DNA of 6,957 bases from Acidobacteriota bacterium (GTDB lineage: Bacteria; Acidobacteriota; Terriglobia; Acidiferrales; UBA7541). This document shows positions 1-5,129 of this stretch, piece after piece. The first letter of the stretch is position 1. Every line of letters begins with the position of its first letter. Made by a program: the position numbers and the translations under genes. The stretch covers positions 3,988 through 10,944 of the forward strand of contig PMOP01000117.1 of NCBI GenBank assembly GCA_003161495.1, given 5' to 3'. Below the pieces are notes generated by a model. That model worked only from the letters and a program-made list of their open reading frames with translations, was not told the origin of the DNA and ran no database searches.

Positions 1-60
1 GAAATGAAGGAATTTCAGGAAAAAGTCGTGGACAAAACGCAGACTCCGGCCGGGAAGTAG
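1..60 (+). CDS. C-terminal end of an unidentified protein (partial)
   Basis: Frame 1 is open from the window edge and ends at a TAG stop, giving only 19 residues. The tail is charged and rich in Lys, Glu and Gln, ending in TQTPAGK, as in a flexible or helical C-terminus. It is too short to identify a family. Frame 2 stops at once; frame 3 stays open to about position 89 and cannot be fully excluded. The frame 1 stop lies inside a stem-loop and is followed by a paired-hairpin repeat, which fits the end of a transcription unit. The existence of a gene end here is likely; its function is unknown. Confidence 0.5.
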   Translation, partial: EMKEFQEKVVDKTQTPAGK

Positions 61-69
61 GCCGGGAGT
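43..69 (+). terminator. Stem-loop over the stop codon, possible terminator without T-tract
   Basis: ACTCCGGCC (43-51) pairs with GGCCGGGAGT (60-69) with a single bulged base and an 8-base loop. The stem is GC-rich and spans the stop codon of the partial gene. No run of T follows, so it is not a classical intrinsic terminator. It may protect the 3' end, help Rho-dependent termination, or be chance in GC-rich DNA. Confidence 0.3.
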
Positions 70-84
70 GGCAACGCAATCTTA

Positions 85-152
85 TGTAGCGCCCGCCTTC
101 AGGCGGGCATCTTCCTCGGACTGGAAATGCCAACCTAAAGGTTGGCGCTACA
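85..152. repeat. Paired-hairpin intergenic repeat, copy 1 (tags outward)
   Basis: The element has the tag TGTAGC (85-90), a perfect hairpin GCCCGCCT-TC-AGGCGGGC (91-108), a 20-base spacer, a second perfect hairpin GCCAACCT-AA-AGGTTGGC (129-146) and the inverted tag GCTACA (147-152). It is thus two tag-plus-hairpin units in opposite orientation, like REP pairs in BIME or REPIN elements. The second stem differs from the first at several positions, yet both sides have changed together and pairing is perfect. Related elements lie near 1275-1333 and 3254-3321. No RAYT transposase is present here, so mobility is only inferred. Confidence 0.85.
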
Positions 153-202
153 ACCAGAATTAACTTCGATTTTTGTCCAGACTCTTCACCAGTTCTCGCA
201 TT

Positions 203-218
203 TGTGACCCCTGTCACA
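203..218. promoter_or_regulatory. CRP/FNR-family operator, TGTGA-N6-TCACA
   Basis: The sequence TGTGA-CCCCTG-TCACA is an exact match to the consensus of CRP-type regulators, and the palindrome extends to TGTGAC/GTCACA. Weaker outer symmetry follows: CGCA at 197-200 and TGCG at 219-222, offset by two T. The centre lies about 93 bases before the ATG at 304 and about 306 before the cytochrome ATG at 517. All nearby genes read rightward, so it probably controls the cytochrome unit. I could not place a convincing -10/-35 pair, so activation versus repression cannot be decided. The cognate regulator is not in the window. Confidence 0.6.
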
Positions 219-303
219 TGCGAATGTTCCCTCCATCACATCGTTCTCCGGCAATGAGTGAGAGACTTCTGTTGGTTATTGAGAACAACAAGCGGAGGGC
301 GTC

Positions 304-396
304 ATGGTCAGACAAGATTATCTCTTCATGGCGATACTCATTATGAGCCTCGTTTTCTTCGCGCATTGGGGAGGAACGGGCCAACTCAGGCACTGA
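304..396 (+). CDS. 30-residue single-pass membrane ORF, possibly the front half of a frameshifted gene
   Basis: An ATG follows an excellent ribosome binding site, GGAGG at 294-298 with five bases between. The 30-residue product starts MVRQDYLF and has one hydrophobic stretch (about residues 7-21, LFMAILIMSLVFFA) before a short polar tail and TGA. It could be a genuine small membrane protein encoded just before the cytochrome. Alternatively, a different frame stays open from 347 to 520 and ends in an ATGA overlap with the cytochrome start, the usual sign of a coupled upstream gene. One base skipped around the GGGG at 368-371 would join the two into a protein of about 71 residues. I recognise no family. 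The ribosome binding site and hydrophobic profile are what is seen; the frameshift is inference. Confidence 0.45.
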   Translation: MVRQDYLFMAILIMSLVFFAHWGGTGQLRH

Positions 397-516
397 GGCG
401 CGACGAATCAACGCTGGAAGACCGGGAACTCGTGAACTCGAACAGCTGTATAGGGTGTCCTCACCGGCGATGGAATTGTTGGGACTGGGGCGGATGCTGG
501 CCATTCGGAGGGCGCG

Positions 517-963
517 ATGAGTGTTGCAAGTAGATTGAAGATTCTAACGATTGGCGTGATCACCATGTTCTCGGTCTTCGGGCGAACTGCCGCGGCGCAG
601 AGCAAGCCCGCGTCTCAAAAAGAATACGAAGCATTAATTTATTCCGTCAGAGGTCCGGACCTCTTCCGTGCGCACTGCGCGCCCTGCCACGGTCCCGACG
701 GAAAGGGCAGCGGCCCGGTCTCGGTCGCGTTGAAGACGAAGCCCGCCAACTTGACCCTGCTGGCGAAAAATAATGGCGGACAATTCCCCATGGCGAGAAT
801 TCGGAAGTTCATTTCCGGCGACGATCCTTCCGTGGCGTCCCATGGCACGCGCGAAATGCCCATCTGGGGCCCTATTTTTCATCAGATCGAGGAAGACCAG
901 GATTTCGGCGGGGTTCGCTTGCAGAACCTGATCGCGTACTTGCAGACGATCCAGCAAAAGTAG
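517..963 (+). CDS. Secreted monoheme class I cytochrome c
   Basis: This 148-residue protein carries an N-terminal signal peptide: basic start, hydrophobic stretch about 9-22, likely cleavage after TAAA near residue 27. The mature part has one heme attachment motif, CAPCH, at residues 54-58, followed by GPDGKGSGP, the typical loop after the heme site of small class I cytochromes. M114 in REMPIWG is the likely sixth heme ligand. The C-terminal helix LQNLIAYLQTIQ matches the last helix of the fold. It should be exported, receive covalent heme c in the periplasm and shuttle electrons; its partners cannot be named. The start is fixed by GGAGGG at 507-512, four bases before ATG. The ATG shares ATGA with the end of the upstream open frame, suggesting translational coupling. 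A CRP-type palindrome lies upstream. The family call is firm; the pathway is unknown. Confidence 0.9.
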   Translation: MSVASRLKILTIGVITMFSVFGRTAAAQSKPASQKEYEALIYSVRGPDLFRAHCAPCHGPDGKGSGPVSVALKTKPANLTLLAKNNGGQFPMARIRKFISGDDPSVASHGTREMPIWGPIFHQIEEDQDFGGVRLQNLIAYLQTIQQK

Positions 964-1061
964 TTGCCGGACAATTTCGCGTCCCGCTTCCGGACATTTC
1001 AACCTCATCCCAGGATGTTGCACTTCTAGCGCCGAAATATTTTCGTGGGCCTCATTCCGTT

Positions 1062-1067
1062 TACAAT
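1062..1067 (+). promoter_or_regulatory. Candidate -10 box (TACAAT) of a leaderless transcript
   Basis: TACAAT matches the -10 consensus TATAAT at five of six positions and ends six bases before the ATG at 1074. Transcription would then begin at or very near the start codon, giving a leaderless or near-leaderless mRNA. No good -35 is visible: TTTTCG at 1040-1045 has acceptable spacing but is a poor match. Called from spacing and one box only. Confidence 0.35.
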
Positions 1068-1073
1068 AGGGAA

Positions 1074-1217
1074 ATGCAACGAAAGGTCTTCTGGACCGCG
1101 TTTGGAGTATTGGGCCTGCTGGCCGATCTAGCCTTGCCCTTTTGGTGGGCCATGGGAGCGACCATCCCACTTGCCTGGCTGAGCTGGTGGATCGCGTATC
1201 GCAGCGACTGGTTCTAG
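1074..1217 (+). CDS. 47-residue two-helix inner-membrane protein
   Basis: A short ORF, MQRKVFW...YRSDWF, with a basic N-terminus and two hydrophobic segments, about residues 6-24 and 27-42, separated by a short LPFWWAMG turn. It is very rich in Trp (seven of 47 residues). The pattern of basic ends and hydrophobic core is what a real small membrane protein shows and is unlikely from random reading. The upstream AGGG at 1068-1071 is only two bases from the ATG, too close for a standard ribosome binding site, whereas TACAAT at 1062 suggests leaderless initiation. It sits alone between the cytochrome gene and a paired-hairpin repeat. I do not recognise a family and assign no function. Confidence 0.6.
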   Translation: MQRKVFWTAFGVLGLLADLALPFWWAMGATIPLAWLSWWIAYRSDWF

Positions 1218-1274
1218 CGCGGAGTAATTAGATTGAACTCGAAAATAACTTTCGGTCGCCGAACAACGAACAGC

Positions 1275-1333
1275 CCCGGGTCTGAAGACCCGGGCTACGG
1301 CAGATTGCTGTAGCCCGCCTCTTCAGAGGCGGG
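1275..1333. repeat. Paired-hairpin intergenic repeat, copy 2 (tags inward)
   Basis: Hairpin CCCGGGTC-TGAA-GACCCGGG (1275-1294) is followed by CTAC, a short spacer, then TGTAG (1309-1313) and hairpin CCCGCCTC-TTCA-GAGGCGGG (1314-1333). GGGCTAC (1292-1298) and GTAGCCC (1310-1316) are exact inverted copies. The same tag-plus-hairpin units occur as in the copies at 85 and 3254, but here the tags face each other in the middle instead of lying outside. Unit orientation is therefore variable, as expected of a REP-like family whose units move or pair independently. Confidence 0.8.
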
Positions 1334-1340
1334 GTTTTTC
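1314..1340 (+). terminator. Probable intrinsic terminator made from the repeat's second hairpin
   Basis: A perfect 8-bp GC-rich stem with TTCA loop (1314-1333) is followed by GGTTTTTC, including five consecutive T (1335-1339). This has the shape of a rho-independent terminator on the + strand. It would end transcription from the cytochrome and small membrane gene before the uup promoter region. The other two repeat copies lack such a T-run, so termination would be an acquired use of this copy. Confidence 0.5.
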
Positions 1341-1349
1341 TGGTGCGTT

Positions 1350-1378
1350 TTGCGCCTGCCGCCTCTTCACGCTACACT
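1350..1378 (+). promoter_or_regulatory. Candidate sigma70-type promoter for uup
   Basis: TTGCGC (1350-1355) and TACACT (1373-1378) are separated by exactly 17 bases. The -35 keeps TTG and the -10 matches TATAAT at four of six positions. The predicted start of transcription, about 1385, lies after the GTG at 1343 and before the TTG at 1403, which supports the TTG as the translation start of uup. Moderate matches only. Confidence 0.4.
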
Positions 1379-1402
1379 GCTCGAAGGAGAAAACAGAATC
1401 AT

Positions 1403-3220
1403 TTGCCCCCGATCATCGCTGCACAAGGACTTTCCAAAAGATACGGCGCCGAACCGCTTTTCCAGAATATTTCGTTCACGGTTTCCGAGGGCGAGCGCAT
1501 TGGCCTGATCGGCCCGAACGGTTCGGGCAAATCGACGCTGCTCGAAATTCTGTACGGCCGCGTGCGGCCGGATACAGGAGATGTGGCGATTCGCAAGCGC
1601 ACGCGTCTCGCCAGCGTGGCGCAAAATTCCGAATTTCCGGCCGACGCAACGATTCGGTCCGTGATCGCGGGCGCCCTGGAACGCGCGGAAGTGCCGGAAA
1701 AAGACCGCGCCGCGCGCATTGCCGAACCGCTGGGCCGCGCGGGCTTTACGGACCTGGACACGCCGACGGCGGCGCTGTCGGGCGGCTGGCGCAAGCGCCT
1801 GGCGATTGTAGAAGGCCTGGTGCAAGCGCCGGACGTTCTGCTGCTGGACGAGCCGACCAATCACCTGGACCTCGCCGGAATTCAGTGGCTCGAAACGCTG
1901 CTGCAAAACGCGCCGTTCGCGTGCGTCGTTGTCAGCCACGACCGCTACTTCCTGGAAAACGTGGCCACCGCGGTGGTCGAGCTGGCGCGCTCGTACGAAA
2001 ACGGTTTTCTGCGCGTGAACGGAAACTACAGCACGTTCCTCGAAGCAAAAGAGGAAAATTTGCATGCGCAGCGCAAGCGCCAGGAAGCGCTGGAAAACCT
2101 GGTGCATACCGAAATCGAATGGCTGCGCCGCGGACCCAAAGCCAGGACGACAAAATCGAAAGCGCGCATCGATACCGCGCAAGAATTGATCGGCGAACTG
2201 GCGGACCTGAACGCCAGAACGCGAATTTCCTCGGCCAATATCGATTTTTCCGCGACGGACCGGAAAACAAAGCGCCTGATTTCGCTCGATGACGTAACGT
2301 TTGGCATCGGCGGTCGCATCTTATTCGCGGGAATTCACTTCGCCGTTACTTCCGGAATGCGAGTGGGGCTCGTGGGTCCGAACGGCAGCGGCAAGACCAC
2401 GCTGCTGCGTCTCCTGCGTGGCGATTTGCAGCCGACGCGCGGAGAAATTCGCAGGGCCGACGCGTTGCGCATCGTGTATTTCGATCAGAACCGAGAGCTG
2501 GACCCGGACATCAGTTTGCGGCGCGCGCTCGCCCCGGACAGCGATTCCGTGATTTATCAGGACCGCGTGATTCACGTGGCCGCCTGGGCCGCGAAATTTC
2601 TTTTCGATCCCGAACATCTCAGCCAGCCCGTCGGCAAACTTTCCGGCGGCGAGCGCGCGCGTGTTTTGATCGCGCAGCTCATGCTGCAGCCGGCGGACGT
2701 GCTGCTGCTGGACGAGCCGACCAACGATCTCGACATTCCCACGCTGGAAATTCTGGAAGAAAGTCTCCTCGAATATCGCGGCGCGCTGGCACTCGTCACG
2801 CACGATCGCTTCATGCTGGACCGCGTCTCGACCATCGTGCTGGGGCTTGACGGGCTGGGCGGCGCGGAACGCTTTGCCGATTATTCGCAGTGGGAAATCT
2901 GGCAGCGCGCGCAGCAAAGGGGAACGACGAATTTGTCGAGCGGGACCAAACGTTCGCCCGCGGCAGGAGAAGCGCAATCCGCAAACGCAAAGAAAAGGCT
3001 CTCCTACCATGAAGTTCGCGAACTGGAAACCATCGAAGAGCGCATCGCCGCGGCCGACAGGAATCTGGAAGCCCGGCGCGTCGCGCTGGAAGATCCCGCA
3101 GTCACGGGCGACCCTGCGCGACTGAAGGCGGCCTGCATCGAAATGGATGAGGCGCAGAATACCCTCGATCATCTTTACCAGCGCTGGGGCGAGCTGGAAA
3201 AAAAGAGGGGCGGAGCATGA
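1403..3220 (+). CDS. uup: ABC-F ATPase Uup (ribosome-associated, duplicated ATPase)
   Basis: Starting at TTG 1403 the protein has 605 residues (E. coli Uup is about 635). ATPase domain 1 has Walker A GPNGSGKS (37-44), signature LSGGW (125-129, Trp as in Uup), Walker B LLLDEP (146-151) and switch SHDRYF. The linker carries WLRRGPKARTTKSKARI (240-256), characteristic of Uup. Domain 2 has GPNGSGKT (325-332), LSGGE (413-417), LLLDEPTNDLD and THDRF. A C-terminal coiled coil from KRLSYHEVRELE to the end (about 531-601) is the Uup C-terminal domain, which binds nucleic acid in the E. coli protein. There are no membrane segments. ABC-F proteins act on ribosomes; Uup is linked to ribosome function and precise excision of transposons. 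Start choice: LPPIIAAQGLSKRYG aligns with usual N-termini, AAGGAG lies 13 bases upstream, and a candidate promoter lies between. GTG 1343 would add 20 basic, unlike residues with no ribosome binding site. Confidence 0.93.
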   Translation: MPPIIAAQGLSKRYGAEPLFQNISFTVSEGERIGLIGPNGSGKSTLLEILYGRVRPDTGDVAIRKRTRLASVAQNSEFPADATIRSVIAGALERAEVPEKDRAARIAEPLGRAGFTDLDTPTAALSGGWRKRLAIVEGLVQAPDVLLLDEPTNHLDLAGIQWLETLLQNAPFACVVVSHDRYFLENVATAVVELARSYENGFLRVNGNYSTFLEAKEENLHAQRKRQEALENLVHTEIEWLRRGPKARTTKSKARIDTAQELIGELADLNARTRISSANIDFSATDRKTKRLISLDDVTFGIGGRILFAGIHFAVTSGMRVGLVGPNGSGKTTLLRLLRGDLQPTRGEIRRADALRIVYFDQNRELDPDISLRRALAPDSDSVIYQDRVIHVAAWAAKFLFDPEHLSQPVGKLSGGERARVLIAQLMLQPADVLLLDEPTNDLDIPTLEILEESLLEYRGALALVTHDRFMLDRVSTIVLGLDGLGGAERFADYSQWEIWQRAQQRGTTNLSSGTKRSPAAGEAQSANAKKRLSYHEVRELETIEERIAAADRNLEARRVALEDPAVTGDPARLKAACIEMDEAQNTLDHLYQRWGELEKKRGGA

Positions 3221-3253
3221 GCGAGGGCGTGCCGGAACGTAGGATTCGGACCT

Positions 3254-3321
3254 TGTAGCGCCCGCCTTTAGGCGGGTCACACTATATCCAAGCACATGCT
3301 CGCCTGAAGGCGAGCGCTACA
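3254..3321. repeat. Paired-hairpin intergenic repeat, copy 3 (tags outward)
   Basis: Tag TGTAGCG (3254-3260), hairpin CCCGCCT-TT-AGGCGGG (3261-3276), a 21-base spacer, hairpin GCTCGCCT-GA-AGGCGAGC (3298-3315) and inverted tag GCTACA (3316-3321). Architecture and length (68 bases) equal the copy at 85-152 almost exactly, while the stem sequences differ with pairing kept. It fills the gap between uup and the ROK kinase gene. There is no T-tract after either stem, so it is not an obvious terminator. Confidence 0.85.
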
Positions 3322-3381
3322 CTGTCCAGTCAAATTCATTGGGCCCCGTGTTCCACAGGATTCCGAAACAAAGGAGCGGCC

Positions 3382-4107
3382 ATGCCAATTCCACCCAAAA
3401 ATATTCTGGTCATCGACGTTGGCGGAACGCACATTAAAGTGTTCGTCACGGGACAAAAGGCGCCGGTGAAGATTACTTCCGGGCCGAAGATGACGGCCAA
3501 AAAAATGGTGAAGAAGGTTCTGGAGGCGACGAAAGGCTGGAACTATTCCGTCGTATCTATCGGGTATCCCGCTCCGGTCATTCACGGACATCCGTTGTGC
3601 GAGCCGCACAATCTCGGAGGCGGTTGGGTGGGATTCGATTTTCGGAAAGCGTTTGGGCGGCCCGTGAAGATCGTGAATGACGCAGCCATGCAAGCGCTGG
3701 GCATATATCGAGGGGGAAGGATGCTTTTCCTGGGCCTGGGCACCGGGCTCGGTTCCGCCATGATCGTGGATGGAATCCTGGAGCCGATGGAGATTGCCCA
3801 TCTGCCGTACAAAAAGGGACGCACCTTTGAAGATTATCTCGGGATCCGTGGACTGAAGCGCCTGGGAAAAAAGAAGTGGCGCAGCTATGTGGAGCGCATT
3901 ACAGAACAACTCAAGAATACGCTGGAGGCGGATTACGTGATCCTCGGGGGTGGAAACGCAAAGCTGCTGAAAACATTGCCACCGGGCTCCCGCCTGGGTG
4001 ACAACTCGACCGCTTTCACCGGAGGGGTTCGCCTTTGGGACGAGCCGGAAGAAAAATCAAAGTGGAATCGCCAGAGCCGCACGGAAGCGCGCCTGAAGGT
4101 TGTCTAA
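3382..4107 (+). CDS. ROK-family sugar kinase, polyphosphate glucokinase-like
   Basis: The 241-residue protein belongs to the ROK/actin-like kinase fold. It has the phosphate-binding motif DVGGTHIK (12-19), GYPAPVIHG (61-69) as in the sugar-binding half, the catalytic Asp in VNDAAMQALG (D100), and the second phosphate loop GLGTGLGS (118-125). EIAH (137-140) is in the place of the sugar-contacting Glu-His, and LGGGNAKLL (188-196) matches the ADP/adenosine-side loop. The Cys-rich zinc motif of classical ROK repressors and glucokinases (CxCGxxGC) is absent, as in polyphosphate glucokinases, which have a similar length (about 265). The likely reaction is glucose to glucose-6-phosphate using polyphosphate or ATP; the donor cannot be read from sequence. 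No DNA-binding domain is present, so it is an enzyme, not a repressor. AAGGAG (3371-3376), five bases before ATG, fixes the start. The family is sure, the substrate less so. Confidence 0.82.
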   Translation: MPIPPKNILVIDVGGTHIKVFVTGQKAPVKITSGPKMTAKKMVKKVLEATKGWNYSVVSIGYPAPVIHGHPLCEPHNLGGGWVGFDFRKAFGRPVKIVNDAAMQALGIYRGGRMLFLGLGTGLGSAMIVDGILEPMEIAHLPYKKGRTFEDYLGIRGLKRLGKKKWRSYVERITEQLKNTLEADYVILGGGNAKLLKTLPPGSRLGDNSTAFTGGVRLWDEPEEKSKWNRQSRTEARLKVV

Positions 4108-4125
4108 ACTTGTTCCCGTTTTGAC

Positions 4126-4183
4126 CGATGATTCTTATATTCCGGCGGGCTTCAAGTAAAGCCCGCACCCGTCGGAATCATCG
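4126..4183 (+). promoter_or_regulatory. Structured leader: nested inverted repeats ending two bases before the start codon
   Basis: CGATGATTC (4126-4134) is a perfect inverted match of GAATCATCG (4175-4183). Nested within it is a second perfect hairpin, GCGGGCTT (4145-4152) with AAGCCCGC (4159-4166), loop CAAGTA. The outer right arm contains most of the only ribosome-binding-like sequence (GGAA, 4174-4177) of the following gene and stops just before its ATG at 4185. Folding could therefore hide the initiation region. It could also act as a T-less terminator for the ROK gene. TATATT (4136-4141) inside it resembles a -10 box, but no good -35 fits. Whether it regulates is inference. Confidence 0.5.
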
Positions 4184-4184
4184 T

Positions 4185-5096
4185 ATGCCCGAATTAAACG
4201 ATCCCGAAATCTATCGAACCGTCCTGGATAACCTGGGAACAGGCGTGTACATCGTCGACCGCAACCGGAGAATCCGCTTTTGGAACGAAGGCGCGGAACA
4301 AATTACCGGATATTTGCGGCAGGACGTGGTCGGGCGTTTCCTTCGGGAACACTTTCTGGCCAGCGGGAACAATACGAAAGATATCGATTCGGATCCGGAA
4401 GACCCCATCAATCTCGCCTTTCGCGACGGCAAGCCCTCTACAGTGGATGTGTCCATCCTGCATAAGGAAGGGTATCGCGTCCCCATCCAGCTTCGCACCA
4501 GCCCAATCCGCAATGGCCGCGGCGAAGTCATCGGGGCTGCGGAAAGTTTTGAAAGGAATCGTTCCGCTTCGGAGTGGTCCCGACGGCAATCGGGTATTGT
4601 CGATCTCACCTGCCTGGACGGAGTCACGGGAGTGGCTTCGCGGACTACCATGGAAACTCGTCTAGGCGAGTGCCTGACCACTTTCAGGGAACACAATATT
4701 CCTTTCTCCCTACTCTTGATCCAGATTGACCAACTAGAAAATTTTAGGGCTAGCCGAGGTCCCGGAGTCGTGCCCACGATTTTACGGATTGTGGCGCAGT
4801 CGATGGAAAACTGCGTCCGTCCGACGGACATGGTCGGGTGCTGGGACGAAAATCAATTTATTGCCATTCTCATGGAATGCAGGGAATCCGAGGTGGGGTT
4901 CGTTGGGGAGCGGGTCAGAAAAATGATAAGCCGGGCGGAAATTGAGTGGTGGGGCGACAAGTTCACCATTACGAGCCCGGTGGGCGGCGCGGGCTGCCGG
5001 CCCGAGGACGAGATCGAGTCGCTCGTCGCGCGAGCGGCGGCGTCTCTTAAGGAGAGCGTTGCCCAGGGCGGAAATTGCGTAACGGTTCTCTCCTGA
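4185..5096 (+). CDS. PAS domain plus degenerate GGDEF domain, probable c-di-GMP receptor
   Basis: The 303-residue soluble protein has a PAS domain (about 8-122; LDNLGTGVYIVDRNRRIRFWN, then EQITGY) and a GGDEF fold (about 140-300; entry motif DGVTGVASR). The catalytic site is lost: GGDEF reads DENQF (221-225), and residues aligning with PleD Asp327, Asn335 and Asp344 appear to be Gln180, Arg188 and Pro197. The inhibitory-site motif RxxD is kept as RPTD (212-215), exactly five residues before DENQF as in PleD. So it probably cannot make c-di-GMP but may bind it, with the PAS domain sensing or dimerising. It lies 33 bases before a motA-derived ORF, suggesting a link to motility. Start: ATG 4185 follows a weak GGAA and begins just after an inverted repeat; ATG 4128 would place coding sequence through that repeat and has no ribosome binding site. 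Domains are sure; the receptor role is inferred. Confidence 0.85.
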   Translation: MPELNDPEIYRTVLDNLGTGVYIVDRNRRIRFWNEGAEQITGYLRQDVVGRFLREHFLASGNNTKDIDSDPEDPINLAFRDGKPSTVDVSILHKEGYRVPIQLRTSPIRNGRGEVIGAAESFERNRSASEWSRRQSGIVDLTCLDGVTGVASRTTMETRLGECLTTFREHNIPFSLLLIQIDQLENFRASRGPGVVPTILRIVAQSMENCVRPTDMVGCWDENQFIAILMECRESEVGFVGERVRKMISRAEIEWWGDKFTITSPVGGAGCRPEDEIESLVARAAASLKESVAQGGNCVTVLS

Positions 5097-5129
5097 CAAG
5101 TCGGAATTAATGCGGAGGTCCGGAAATCG

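Noticed and set aside
214..504. Minus-strand frame of 96 codons in the leader of the cytochrome gene
   Set aside because: Ser/Arg-rich, no motifs, and it would run against the CRP-type site and two + strand GGAGG sites; weaker than the + strand interpretation.
258..533. Plus-strand frame containing SCIGCPH, reminiscent of a heme motif
   Set aside because: The motif is CxxC followed by Pro, not CxxCH, there is no signal peptide, and no ribosome binding site precedes its start.
1367..2182. Long open frame on the minus strand opposite uup
   Set aside because: Its translation is a low-complexity, Arg/Gln/Phe-rich string with no recognisable motif and it lies fully antisense to a conserved two-ATPase gene; it is a codon-bias shadow.
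2321..3295. 324-codon minus-strand frame opposite the second half of uup
   Set aside because: Same reason: it mirrors the GC-biased third positions of uup, has no family features, and its reading runs into a hairpin repeat.
85..3321. Hairpin repeats as a CRISPR array
   Set aside because: Units are scattered over 3 kb in both orientations with genes between them, and there are no regular spacers or cas genes.
3277..3909. Minus-strand frame opposite the ROK kinase
   Set aside because: It overlaps a conserved kinase with all motifs in place and its own product has no recognisable domain or good ribosome binding site.
4128..4184. Upstream ATG as start of the PAS-GGDEF protein
   Set aside because: It lacks a ribosome binding site and its 19 extra residues are the translation of a perfect inverted repeat; homologous PAS proteins begin close to the PELNDPEIYRTVL region.
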